Made by a program: the position numbers and the translations under genes. The notes beneath the pieces are model-generated. The model worked only from the letters and a program-made list of their open reading frames with translations. It was not told the DNA's origin and ran no database searches. A stretch of DNA of 64,000 bases from Hygrocybe punicea (taxonomy: Eukaryota; Basidiomycota; Agaricomycetes; Agaricales; Hygrophoraceae): positions 1 through 64,000 of the forward strand of contig OY744461.1 of assembly GCA_963556145.1 (NCBI GenBank). Direction: 5' to 3'. Shown piece by piece: positions 1 to 10,769 of the stretch; position 1 is the first letter of the stretch, and every line of letters starts with the position of its first letter.

Positions 1-1178
1 ATGTCATCGGGAACAGGAACAACATTCTTTTTCATATCATCCAAGAAATGTCCGAAAGCGGGGTGAAACAATTGAACAGGAAGTGAGACACTCGTCCTGG
101 GCTTGTCCGCCTTGTAGCGGCCGTCGTAGATGGAGTAATTGATCTGGGATTTCGTGTACTTGGATGACTTTGCTGAGTCAGCGGGAGCTAACGCTTTCAA
201 AATGCACAAGATGACGTTGTGAAACCCTTGTGAATGGTGTTTATCGAGGACGGAGAGAGAAAGAAGAAAACGTGCGCACTTTTATGCAAAAAACTGATTT
301 GATCTCTCCTCTCCTCTTCTATTGCTTCCTTCTCTGGATCGGGACACTTCACGATGATATGAAGATGTTCATCGACGGGTTCTGTGAAGACCTTCGACAA
401 TTTCATCGTAGGGTCCAGTTTCTGAGCACCGTTTATCTTGTCAGGGTGTTCACATCCTTCGAGTACCGTCTGACGATCCTCCGGAGGGATGGAAACCTGC
501 CCAAAGATATGAGCCGTGACATCTGAGACCCTATCCGTAAACTCACCTTCCAAAGAGTAAGCCTGTCAGCGGGAATACGATCGAAATCCGGCTTCTTCTC
601 CTCCTTTATTGCTTTTTTGAGTGCGCCAACAGACTTTTCCTTGGCGATTTCGACAGGAAACACGCAATCCGCCCGCTCAAGGAGTACCCAGCAATTCAGT
701 GTGAAGATGCTTGATTGTGGCACAGACGAGCCTGCATGAGAAACCGAATGAATCATGATGAGCTATGGAACAGAAGGTGGGCACTCACCAACGCGCGGAG
801 ATCGTACAACGATGTGGAGAGTTTTTTTCGTGGGTTCAGGATGGAAAATGTCCAACAATGTATCTGCCTCTAGCAACGCGTCATCGTCGAGAAACGGGCG
901 TTGGGTCACTTTCTTCTTGAGGCTCTTGTCGATCGTGATAGATTCCTTGCGAAAGCGGGAATGTAACTATGAACTTGATCAAAACGGAAGAAACTAAATA
1001 CCTGCCAGAGTGTGAGTTCAAAGGCATCGACATTGGCCAATGTAGCTGGGTTCTCCTTCAAGATCGCCTTCTTCAAGTGGCCCACCGTTCTCCCGTCCTC
1101 GATGTCGACTAGAAATGGACGGTCAGACACGTCGAGAATCCAACAGAAGAGAGTGACGGTGCGGGTTGGATATGCCAT
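1..1178 (-). CDS. Crinkler-type protein with two tandem header domains (3' partial)
   Basis: Exons read 1178-1002, 945-789, 731-547, 496-280 and 193 to beyond the left edge; all junctions are GT...AG and the phases chain without a break (introns 56, 57, 50 and 86 nt). Exons 1-2 give one complete header: a ubiquitin-like start with LVDIEDGRTVGHLKKAI, LTLWQ at the first intron, then TLHIVVRSP. Exons 3-4 give a second header: FPVEIAKEKSVGALKKAI, LTLWK at the intron, then KLSKVF and EHLHIIVK. Exon 5 reads into the segment that usually follows fungal headers (YSIYDGRYKAD, LFHPAFGHFLDD). Crinkler headers are known as N-terminal domains of host-directed or self-acting proteins in oomycetes and fungi; the effector-like C-terminus lies outside the window. 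The start was chosen because the header begins directly at this ATG. No signal peptide is visible, as usual for fungal members. The product of this gene is not known. Confidence 0.8.
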
Positions 1179-1329
1179 TGATGAGCGCGAGTGCTGAGCG
1201 TGTTTGTGCGTGCCACATGCTCACTCCTCCCAAGGTGAGTAACTCAGTCATACAACACTTCCTTCACTGACTGAGTCGCGTATCTCGCCATTGTCGAGCA
1301 CTTCCCGTGCAACCTCGTTCATCATCTTG

Positions 1330-1758
1330 AACATATCGACCCGCCTCTGTCATCCGGTCTCCTTCGGCCCAAGCATCCTATATCGTTACCAGGATCATAC
1401 TTAGAGCGTTGAGAGCTCGAACTTCATGACGCTGATGGAGCCGTAAGTGACATATTTTTATCGTCATATTTCGATTAATGTGCTCAGTGACGTTATGCTC
1501 ATGTTTGCAGAACGAACAATGGCCAGGATCTCGTCATCACGGTGTCGACGTCGGCACCATCTGTAGTGGCACTCTCCTTTCTCCCTAGCCGTGCTCGATA
1601 TCCTCGGCTTCAAGAGTGCCCACCCGACCGATCCAGGACAGAACGCCGAGGGCCTGGCACAGCTGGTTGCTGCATCCGTCATGGTGGGCGAGCTGTCCCT
1701 CGTCAGCGCGCTCGCTGCTGGCCGCCTCGTCCATGCCCTTCTGGCACACAACCGCTAG
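1330..1758 (+). pseudogene. HMG-CoA reductase C-terminal relic
   Basis: Reading across frames recovers the end of the HMG-CoA reductase catalytic domain (mevalonate/ergosterol pathway, ER membrane enzyme): VESSNFMTLMEP, then a 68-nt intron (1443-1510), then NNGQDLVIT, VDVGTICSGTLLS, LDILGFKSAHPTDPGQN and GELSLVSALAAGRLVHALL. The block from LDILGF to the TAG at 1756 is in one frame. Upstream, at least two frame changes and a TAG in place of the Q before SVESS break it. Only about the last 130 of the usual ~900-1,100 residues are present and no N-terminal part is seen. The retained intron suggests a DNA-level duplication rather than a processed copy. Confidence 0.75.
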
Positions 1759-3040
1759 CAGACGGCGAACCCTGCTGTTACAAGTTAACCCTTCAATTCC
1801 AAGTTCGCGTTCGACCATCAACCATGAGCCTAAGTGCCTCAGTGTCATCCTGCTACACACTCGTCGTCGAATCCAACGCAGAGTCGCCAATCACTCAGAG
1901 CAGGTTTGGAAAAGCACTCCGACGAGGTCAAAATCAACACGTTGCGCAAGATTCTCATCTTGACCATCACCTCGACTTACCATGTCGCCCTCTAACGGAT
2001 GATTCTTGTTGTGTACGTATGATATATTGTTCCGCGTATAACACGAGGCTGAAATCACCTGAAGTAATTCGGAACGACCTCATAAGTCTCCACGTTCATT
2101 GGTTGTTCTCTTGTTTTTCATTACCAAATCCTTCGCTAACTTATTGCGCAGTTCTTTGTGACGGGGATGTCGTGTGCTATTTTTGCCATTTTCAAGCCGG
2201 ACATGTCTGTCCTGCATGGTAATCATCAGCGCAGTACGAAACCTATTGGGAATGGGACGTTTCCTGCAACATTGTTAAAGTTGAATAGGAGCGGCGGTGG
2301 CGGTAGAAGAAGAGAAAGGAGCTGGAGTAAATTCCATTGCGCTTATTTTCCGGTAAGGGTGTCTTTTTCTTATTTTGTTGAGTTTATATATATATATCTT
2401 GCTCTCTTGCATAAACTAGAGATTTCGGCTGTGGTTGCATGTGTGTTGGCGACTCGCTCGAGAGTTAAGACACAAGTCAAGAGAAAAAAAAGAGAGAGAA
2501 ACATGTTCTCAACCATTTTCAGAATAGCTAGCCGCGACTTTCAACCATTTGTAGACAAAACCTTAGAATAGCTTTGAAATGACAGAAAAATTTGTTGGAC
2601 TGATGCCAATTGATGAATTCCTTGACGAGGACATGACGTCTGGGTGGGCGATTTCGCATGTAAACGTGATCAATGGGAATGGGGAAAATGCTTCGGGGAC
2701 GGGCTTCTGGTCGGGAGTCAGAGATGGCGTTGCAAGGCAGCGAACGGCGGGAGTTGGAATGGAGGGTTGAAAGGTCGCGGGGTGAGTGCAGTTGGCAGCG
2801 GTAGTGAGTATCATATGGGTTGCCCTCCACCTCTCGTCGCATCTTCCTGCCATTTCGACACCTCTCCCAGTTTATCTCTGTGTCGCTTTTCTTGTTTCCC
2901 TCCGTCTCCACTTGTACGTCGTTCCCTGTCTTCGTCTTTGCATTTTTGACCTCATCCGACCTCCCACACACGGAGGCTCGTGTTTCAACGTTGTTTGACC
3001 TCGGCATCTTCGGAGTAGCGATCTCCGCGTCCATACGCAG
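1759..3040. other. No supported gene
   Basis: Open frames on both strands overlap each other and show no family motif or consistent exon structure. A TA-rich run (tatatatata) lies near 2390. I see no promoter, RNA gene or transposon end that I can support. Confidence 0.4.
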
Positions 3041-3278
3041 TCGCTCTCGCCTTCTTCCTCCACACATTCTTCTAAAAGATGTCATTCTTCCTCTCCACCC
3101 CCAGGCCGCCGTTCTTCGTCCACACGTTCTTCCAAAAGATGTCGTTCTTCCTCTCCACGCCGTCGTTCTTCCTCCATGCACTCTTCCAAAAGACACCGTT
3201 CTTCTTCTAGGCGCAACCGCTCGTGTTCACCTTGCTGTCGTCCTTCCTGTCACTACTTTAGGTGGGGAAATGTTTAGC
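3040..3278 (+). pseudogene. RS-rich repetitive coding relic
   Basis: One frame reads a run of Arg-Ser/Lys-Arg blocks (SSKRCRSSSPRRRSSS and similar) in about three imperfect repeats of 45-60 bp, ending at a TAG near 3276. The preceding RSRSR lies in another frame, so a one-base shift breaks it. RS-rich stretches of this kind occur in splicing-factor tails, but nothing else of such a protein is visible, so the original gene cannot be named. A simple tandem repeat is an alternative. Confidence 0.3.
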
Positions 3279-3714
3279 GTTCTATTCGACTAGTGCAGAA
3301 TGGAACGTACATCATTTTCGTGAGCCTGGGACCTTGCTTCTTTCAATTGCATCCAAGACCTTCCCTTCGAGTTCAGACGTCGACAAGTCCAAGACCGAAT
3401 TGCCGAGCGTGCCCTGGGGCATTTTATCTTCGTCTTCTCCAGCATTGGGAATGTTATTGCTCTCCAAGGGTGGCTGTCCGCCTGTGGTGGGAGGAGGATA
3501 GACGTGGGATGGGTGAACCGGGATGTTCCCTCAAGTGCGAATCGCTGGCTGAGCTGGGACATGCCCGAGATATCAGCTTTGACGATAGTTGAAAGCTCCA
3601 TCGGCAGAGGCGAGAGAGAGCTGACTGCAAGATGCAAAACATCGTTGTGTCAGTTGGTGGGTTGGGGAGGGAGTACGGGAGAGAAAGAAACGTAAAAATA
3701 GAACAAAAAAAAAC
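3279..3714. other. Unassigned segment downstream of the Ypp1-like relic
   Basis: A minus-strand open frame of about 115 codons is present, and an acceptor-like ttgcag lies near 3633, but its translation does not continue the TPR protein and shows no family motif. It may mark the breakpoint where the 3' half was lost. Confidence 0.3.
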
Positions 3715-5308
3715 TGTGAGCTCAGTGTCCCCAGAGACGTAAAGTAACCGCGTCATAAGGCGCAGAATGCGAAAAGAGTTGAACGTGAGACGTGTGGCCC
3801 ACCAAAGGATCTAAGCAGCGCACCGCCGTGGCTTTTAGCATGGTATTACATGATATGGTACCAAAAAAAGGGGGCTTGGCTTTCGACATACATCAATAAC
3901 CCAGCCTGCGAAGTCGCCAATCTCGCCACTCACTTCCCAGACTGCAACACACAGATCGACAAAATTCTCAACCTTGACGTTCCGTTCACCAGCTCGTGGG
4001 AAGCGAGTGCTGACTGTGAGGATCGCACGATATTCTTGCACTACCGAACGGGCAGTGTGCACCCAAGGCAGCGGTCGTCTCAGTTCTTGCGGCGGCAATG
4101 GCGGCGACAAAGCGGATGTTGGCAAGGTGGTAGGGAGTGAGGATGACTTTGCGCGTAAGATAAGCGCCTGGAGATGAATGATGGAGATGACGGATCGATG
4201 CTGAGTTCTGAAAGTCGCGGGCCAGTGACCGCTGCAAGACATGTAGTGCGATAGCCAAGGCCACACGGAATCCTCCTGTCCCTCTTTGATATCGCATGTC
4301 CGTGCAGTGAGAACGACGGCCCTCCAGATCAACCTCTAAATCCACCGCCAAAGCTCGCGAAATCGCGTCAAGGAAGGGAAGTCAATTTTGCCCACCCCTG
4401 AAGAAGAAATCGGAGGGACAGTGGATGGCAAGACGGCCGAGATCTCGGATTCAGCGATAGTGAGCAGGGGTAGCGCCGTGCGATAGGATGCCAGAGCCTT
4501 TTGGGGTTCCGTTGGAGAAAGAATTTCGTGGGCCATACCTGAGGAATGGTTGTCTAAATATATAACTACTCTGGCAGGAAAAAAAAATCATTACCCTGTA
4601 AACATAGACTCTGGATGGTGTCTGACATAGCCCAGGCTGTTCTGTCTCTGATTTCAGCAATCGATGTCAATGTATCTGGAGTAAAGCTACCTGCCCACGA
4701 CGAAGAAATGTCAGTACCACCACCGGGCACCAGTACTGATAGGTTCGAACGTGTTGACGCAGGTGTGGGTATGTGACTCTGGACGTCGGGGAGATCGGGA
4801 ATTTTTGAGATATGTGATAGGCATTCAGAGGGGCGACCAAGGGCGTAGGCATAGTACGCCAACGCGAAGTTCAATGTCTTCAATAAGATAGGAGAGGTAG
4901 TCCGTTAAATTGGTCATTTGCAAGAGCAGAGTGAGTGCGCACGTCAAAATTAGAACACGCCAGTTTCCTCAATGCCTCGTATCCGGCGGTGGCTTCCTCC
5001 ATCCGTTCCTCCAGTAAAACGCACTCGTTCCCGAGAGAAAGAGAGCCGTATGGAGTGTCCTCGACGCCATCTTGGTACTCGTCACTCGAATTCGCACCGA
5101 GCAGCAAAGCCAACGCCTGTGTCTGCGACGCGATTTCGGCCACATCTGCGGCGAAGCCCTTGCAATGCTTGTTGAGCTTACGGAGCAACTCTGACCAAGA
5201 TAAGACGACTCCGTAGGGTGTTTTGGCGGGAAATGACGCAGCCCATTGGCCTCCAGTGAGCGCAGATCTGAGCTGGGTCCAGTAATGGGCGTCTTTGGTC
5301 TGTGTCAC
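3715..5308 (-). pseudogene. Ypp1/TTC7-like TPR protein, nonsense-mutated and 3' truncated
   Basis: Exons 5308-4943, 4877-4595, 4538-3892 and 3810-about 3715 join in frame with clean GT...AG introns (65, 56 and 81 nt). The product resembles the basidiomycete Ypp1/TTC7 family, the TPR scaffold that with Efr3 recruits the Stt4 PI4-kinase to the plasma membrane: ALAYYAYALGRPSECL, AESEISAVLP, FPRAGERNVKVE and MTRLLYVSGDTEL are its landmarks. In exon 3 a TAG (4338-4336) sits where the flanking ELWRWI/RLIWRAV suggests a glutamate. After DTEL the expected continuation is missing, so more than half of the protein is lost. The start is the ATG directly before TKDAHYWTQL. Family assignment is from memory and moderately sure; the gene structure and the stop are seen directly. 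Confidence 0.62.
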
Positions 5309-5564
5309 TGGGATTCTGGGTTCAAAATATGGTCAGTATTTTGGATTCCCAACGAGCTCGAGAAGCCCTACCCGTGTTCTGTCTCCACAGGATTGTTGGA
5401 GTGTTAATTTATTATTATTATTATAACTAAAAGTGTAAGACGGCGACGGACAGTAAGATTACAGCGTTTCACAGGCATTGCGGCAAAGCGTTGCATGCGT
5501 GCAGCGACGCGTTGCAAGCGTTGCATTGTTTCTTCGTCAATTCCTAACTAACTGCCGCCTGTTT

Positions 5565-6350
5565 AGACCACCCCACGACATCTTTCAACCCCCCGCACTT
5601 CGTTTGGACTGAAATACACAACCCGGTGCTGCCCAATCGCCCTTTCTCTCACTTTGACGCCCTCACCTCCCCCACCCAGTTGCTGCTGCTTCCACCCGCC
5701 GTTTTCGACCACCCACGACATCTTTCAACCCCCCGCACTTCGTTTGGACTGAAATCTACAGGCCAGTGCCACCCCATCGCCCTTTCTGTCACTTTGCCCC
5801 CCTCACCTCCCCCACTTTTTTTTCCCCAGTTCCGGCTGCTTCCACCCATCGTTTTCGACCACCTACGACATCTTTCAACGCCCCGCACCTCGTTTGGACT
5901 GAAATCTACAGGCCAGTGCCACCCCATCGCCCTTTCTGTCACTTTGCTCCCCTCACCTCCCCCACTTCTTTTTCCCCAGTTCCGGCTGCTTCCATCTGCC
6001 GTTTGCGACCACCCACCACTTATTTCAACCCCCCGCACCTCGTTAGAACCAAATTTAACAAGAAGAGGATGCCCAATCTCCCGCGCCGTCACTTTCCCCC
6101 CCTTGACCTCCCCCGACTTTTTCGTCGGTTCCTACTGCTTCCACCTGCTGGTTTCGACAACCCACGGCACCCTCCAACCCCCCGCACCTTGTTCGGCATC
6201 AACACAACAGGCCAGGGTGTCCCAGTCGCCTGTTCTCTCACTTTGCCCCACCCACCGCCCCTACAATTTTTTCATCGGTCCCTGCTGCTTCCACCCGCCG
6301 GTTCCGACTGCCCACGGCACCCCCCATAACCCTGCACCCCATTTGGCACC
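5565..6350. repeat. Tandem repeat, about 140-150 bp unit, six copies
   Basis: Six imperfect units share an anchor of the type CCACGACATCTTTCAACCCC near 5567, 5708, 5858, 6009, 6158 and 6307. Units 2 and 3 are nearly identical and later ones diverge. A 280-codon open frame crosses the array on the plus strand, but its protein is only the repeat read through (proline, threonine and histidine rich), so I do not call it a gene. Confidence 0.85.
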
Positions 6351-6469
6351 CGAACGTCTGGCCGGTGCTGCCCAACCACCCGCGCAATCACTCAGCCTGC
6401 CACCCCCAACCTTGTTTGGTGCCTCGACCCCAGCTGCATACGTTAACCCAGCTCAAACACGTACCTGAA

Positions 6470-6840
6470 AGCCCCCACGGCCCTCCTGCGACCCCCTCCC
6501 ACCTCCCTCGGTCCACCGTTCCCGACCAAACTCGACCGTTCGGCCAAGATAGGTATTGTCTCTTTTTTGTCTGAATTTGATGCCTCAACTATGCAACCCC
6601 AGCCCAAACATGTCCCCCAATGCCCCCACGGCCCTCCTGCGACTCCCTCCCACCTCCTGCTGCCGAAATTTCGCGCCCAAACTCGAACGTGCGGCTAAAA
6701 TGGGTATTGTTTCTTTTTGACTGAATTTGACGCCTCTAGCCGAAATTTCTACGCTGCCCCGGCTCAACCACGTCCCCCAAGCCCCACGGCCCTCCTGCAA
6801 CCCTCTCCCACCAACGAAGTTACTGAAGCATTGGGCCAAA
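6470..6840. repeat. Second tandem repeat, about 150 bp unit, three copies
   Basis: The segment CCCACGGCCCTCCTGC(G/A)A recurs near 6474, 6627 and 6786, followed each time by CCCTCCCACC. The TAGGTATTGT / GGGTATTGTT piece also recurs, followed by TTTGTCTGAATTTGA-type sequence. The unit is different from the array to its left and shares no obvious unit with the array to its right. Confidence 0.75.
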
Positions 6841-6912
6841 ATAGGTAGTCACGTGCATTAGTTTATTTGTATATATTGGGTGTAAGTTGATTGTGCTTTT
6901 GAACCCGAACCA

Positions 6913-8400
6913 CCATCTCCCTGTGAAAGTGACCTCTGCACACAGCAGAGTGCCAGCAAAACGGAAAGTTTTGTCACTTTGCAGGTTGCCAGACCTCAGC
7001 CCCTGCCTTGCAGGTGGTCAATCCAGAACGGAAAGTCCTTGGTTGGTCTGGTGGGATGTTCTTGGTCCAGTAGTTTGTTCTTGGTTAGCCCAGTAAGCCT
7101 GGTAGGTTGCTTGTTCTTTCTGTCTCTTTGCCTAATAACACCCCCCTGCATGGTGACCTCTGCTGTGAGCAGAGTGCCAGCAAAACGGAAAGTTTTGTCA
7201 CCATGCAGGGTTGCCGGACCTCAGCCCCTGCCTCGCAGGTGGTCAATCCAGAATGGAAAGTTCTTGGTTGGTCCGGTGGGCTGTTCTTGGTTGACCCGAT
7301 CTGTTGTTCTTCTTTGGTTAGCCCAGTAAGCCTGGTAGGTTGCTGGGTCTTTTCATCTGTTTGCCTAATAACACCCCCCTGCATGGTGACCTCTGCTGTG
7401 AGCAGAGTGCCAGCAAAACGGAAAGTTTTGTCACCATGCAGGGTTGCCGGACCTCAGCCCCTGCCTCGCAGGTGGTCATTCCAGAACGGAAAGTTCTTGG
7501 TTGGTCTGGTGGGATGTTCTTGGTCCAGTAGTTTGTTCTTAGTTAGCCCAGTAAGCCTGGTAGGTTGCTTGTTCTTTCTGTCTCTTTGCCTAATAACACC
7601 CCCCTGCATGGTGACCTCTGCTGTGAGCAGAGTGCCAGCAAAACGGAAAGTTTTGTCACCATGCAGGGTTGCTGGACCTCAGCCCCTGCCTCGCAGGTGG
7701 TCAATCCAGAATGGAAAGTTCTTGGTTGGTCCGGTGGGCTGTTCTTGGTTGACCCGATCTGTTGTTCTTCTTTGGTTAGCCCAGTAAGCCTGGTAGGTTG
7801 CTGGGTCTTTTCATCTGTTTGCCTAATAACACCCCCCTGCATGGTGACCTCTGCTGTGAGCAGAGTGCCAGCAAAACGGAAAGTTTTGTCACCATGCAGG
7901 GTTGCCGGACCTCAGCCCCTGCCTCGCAGGTGGTCAATCCAGAACGGAAAGTTCTTGGTTGGTCCAGTGGGCTGTTCTTGGTTGGCCCGATGCATTGTTT
8001 GTTTTTGGTTAGCCCAGTAAGCCTGGTAGGTTGCTTGTTCTTTCTGTCTCTTTGCCTAATAACACCCCCCTGCATGGTGACCTCTGCTGTGAGCAGAGTG
8101 CCAGCAAAACGGAAAGTTTTGTCACCATGCAGGGTTGCTGGACCTCAGCCCCTGCCTCGCAGGTGGTCAATCCAGAATGGAAAGTTCTGGTTGGTCCAGT
8201 GGGTTGTTCTTGGTTAGCCCAGTAGGCCTAACAACACCCCCTTCGTGGTGACCTCTGCTGTGAGCAGAGTGCCAGCGAAACAAAAAGTTTCGTCACCATG
8301 CAGGGTTGCCGGACCTTAGCCCCTGCCTTGCAGGTGGTCAGTGTAGAATGGTTAGTTCTCCCTCATGTAGCGACCTCTGCTGTAATCAGAGTGCCAGCGA
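6913..8400. repeat. Tandem array, 225-233 bp unit, with conserved nested hairpins
   Basis: Units start near 6921 (diverged), 7144, 7377, 7602, 7835, 8068, 8241 (short) and 8366 (degenerate), so spacing is mostly 225-233 bp. Each central unit holds a 67-nt nested inverted repeat. In the 7144 unit stem 1 is 7144-7157 pairing with 7197-7210 (CCCTGCATGGTGAC), stem 2 is CTCTGCT-gtg-AGCAGAG, and stem 3 is AAAAC-ggaaa-GTTTT. A fourth small hairpin, CCTGC-ctc-GCAGG, lies downstream in the unit. The first and seventh units change both sides of stems 1 and 3 so that pairing is kept. Open frames exist on both strands because the repeat lacks stops; none has a recognisable protein motif. Confidence 0.9.
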
Positions 8401-9255
8401 AACACACACCGGAGATGAATGAGGTTATTTTGCGATCAAATAATACACAGATATCCAGTCACTATGAGTTGTCATCTCACTTGTGACCATAGAAGAGAGA
8501 ATTTTCATACACATTGCATGCTGCTTTCGTGTGTATCCAATCTGTGTAACAATCGCAATGTGGTTGGTTCACTGACATCACCACCATGAGCTACCAGTAG
8601 TGCTGCTTGTATTTCACTCAGGAACAGATCAGCCTGCCAGCTGCCACGGGTGCGTTCAATAAGAGGAAGTGATGAGCATGACGCTGTGTTGATTTAGCAA
8701 TATCAGAACTCACTGCCACATCCATATCATCAAGTGTTCAAGGCTGACCAGGTACCAAAGCACTTTGACTATGATTCTTGTTATTCCAGTTCCTTTTTGT
8801 GTTAGTATGTAGTCTACACAGCAATAGGTTCATTTAGGAGCTGTTCTTATATCCAGAGTTAAGCCATTTCCTATGCAACACCCAAGGTATCAGAGTAACA
8901 ACAATACTCATATTCTGATACAATGTACTATTTTTTCTGCTGGATCAAAATTTTCTTTGTCTCACAAAGCTTTTTCTTAGCCTCATTGATTTCTCCTTGT
9001 AACAATGCTTCCTCCCCGTCGTTTGGTATATTCCCCAATAGGTGGTCCCAAAAACCGAGCTCTGCCTCTATCTCCTTCATAACACTGACTTCCTGTTCTA
9101 CTGACGACCCATAAGCCAGACTTCAACAGCACCATTCCAAGTCAGAGTTTAAACATTCAAATGGTCAAGCATGGTCTGAGTCTTGTGTTTCTTCTCACAT
9201 GAGTGGCCTGAGGAAATTAGTCTCAACTCTATCTGAAGCAAAAATTGAGGGTTTA
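8401..9255. other. No supported gene
   Basis: Unique-looking AT-balanced sequence with only short open frames; no splice-joined reading frame, TIR or tandem structure found. Confidence 0.4.
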
Positions 9256-9600
9256 CTAGCCTTCCTCAATCTTCTCGGTGTCAACAACCTTACCACGTTT
9301 CCTGCGTGATCTTACTGTGGAGGGTGCTATCCACATGACTGGATCTAGCTGAAGAATCCTAGTTCCACCAATTGTGGGGTGGTAGACACGCTTTGAAGGG
9401 TCAACCTCCTTCCAATCTTCTACAGACCGAACGTAGAGCTGCTGTTCAGCACCTCACAACCGGTATATGTCGCCTGTTGAACCAATATCATTTCCAGGTT
9501 TTTGATTGCCAGTGAAAATATTGAAATCTAAAATTTCTTTCCGAACCCAGAACTTTGATTTGTAGGAAGAAGGTGCAGGGTGTTCAGAGTTGGAGTTCAT
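9256..9600 (-). pseudogene. Small hypothetical protein with one in-frame TGA
   Basis: From the ATG at 9600 a frame of 114 codons runs to a TAG at 9258-9256, interrupted once by TGA (9456-9454) after GSTGDIYRL. The sequence around it (IGSTGDIY, then QQLYVRSVEDWKEV) resembles short repeat-family hypothetical proteins that recur in mushroom genomes, but I cannot attach a function. The C-terminus is basic (RSRRKRGK), which could be a nuclear signal. A C to T or G to A change in one codon would explain the stop. Confidence 0.4.
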
Positions 9601-9814
9601 GGTGTTGCTAGTGTGATTTTAGCAAGGTAACAAAATGATCATGTGCATTTTATTTTTTGATTCCCTGGCTCAGGGCTGTTGTGAAACTTATTATCTTAGG
9701 TAAATTACACAAAAAAGGTATACACAAAAAAAGTATAGACAAACATTATTAAAGATTTTATCATAGATTGGTCACATTGAACATCAAGCTTCACATAAAA
9801 TGATAAGTTTAGAG

Positions 9815-9915
9815 TTGCAACGCCCGTTGCATGCCTTGCAAAGCCCGTTGCATGCCTTGCAACACCCGTTGCATGATTTGCAACACCCATTGCATGATTT
9901 GCAATGCTTGTTGCA
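9815..9915. repeat. 24-bp minisatellite
   Basis: Four to five copies of a unit built from GCAACACCCGTTGCATGATT and variants follow each other; each unit contains GCAAC...GTTGC, so it is also internally palindromic. On the minus strand it reads as a repeated HATGVAR-like peptide inside an otherwise featureless frame, which I treat as chance. Confidence 0.8.
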
Positions 9916-10129
9916 GAGATGGTTAGCAGTTGGAGAATCAGTCTGAAAATGCCTGGCTGGTCTGGTGGAGCATCGTTGCCTGACTGTAGATGTCCCCTCC
10001 CTTCCTTATTCTTGAATAACTGTAAATTACACAATGCCTGGATGCTCTCATCAATTCTTAAGGACTCCATTAGTTCAATGTGGTCCTTTGATTTCACTTC
10101 CAGTTGTACTGCTATGACCAGTCACAAGT

Positions 10130-10165
10130 GTGACATCACGTCTGGGCACCCAGACGTGACGTCAC
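10130..10165. repeat. 17-bp inverted repeat with 2-nt loop, containing a TGACGTCA site
   Basis: GTGACATCACGTCTGGG (10130-10146) faces CCCAGACGTGACGTCAC (10149-10165), with one mismatch and a two-base loop. The right arm contains TGACGTCA, the consensus of CRE/ATF-type bZIP sites. GTCACAAGTGTGA also occurs just before and after it. A regulatory role is inference only. Confidence 0.7.
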
Positions 10166-10213
10166 AAGTGTGATGTCACAGCTGGTGATCATTGTGACTC
10201 GCCTCTCTGGAAG

Positions 10214-10769
10214 TTGGTTGTTCAAGCCATTCAAGACTCACTGGAGACGATGTTGAAGGCTTGGGAATGGAGTGCCATGTATGACCAGCACGCCCAGGCC
10301 AATGATCTATTTATCAGAATGACAGTCGATCTCTGGCTTACCGTGGTGGACGATGCATGTATGGTCTACCTCCCAAGCCCACCACCCTTCAACAAGCCAT
10401 GGAATGTTGGACGGTACAAGCCATCCAGGCATCTTTTCGTAATTGCATGTTCGTGGCTTCAAGAATCTTCAAGGTGCAAAGACGGGACAAAAACAGTCTT
10501 CTTTTTGCTCCATGCTCTCCATCTTTTTCCCAGCTCCCCATGCTGGTTTCAATGCCAACTCTGTTTGGCAGCCATTGATGGATAAGGGTTACATTGGGGA
10601 ATATCATCATCTGTGCAAGACCCTCTCTGAGCGTTGTCTCCTCGAGATTAAGACGGGGCTTGGCATCATCTTTGCTCACCTTCAGTGTCTTCCTGTCAGC
10701 AAATGATGCCAGGAAGGTGGAAGGAGATGCGGAACGATATGGAAAACATGCAACGGTTACATTGAGCTG
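10214..10769 (+). other. Unassigned open frames upstream of the acidic-tail ORF
   Basis: Overlapping plus-strand frames up to 123 codons, none with a recognised motif. They could be exons of the gene whose acidic end lies at 10770-11144, but I could not find a consistent set of splice sites. Confidence 0.25.

Noticed and set aside
1542..2222. A 226-codon plus-strand open frame
   Set aside because: It runs in the wrong frame over the HMG-CoA reductase relic.
5626..6468. A 280-codon plus-strand open frame
   Set aside because: It is read-through of a six-copy, approximately 150-bp tandem repeat; both strands are open and no protein motif appears.
6913..8217. Possible CRISPR-like array or repetitive protein gene
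   Set aside because: Units are contiguous 225-233 bp repeats with no variable spacers, and overlapping frames on both strands encode the same repeat without motifs.
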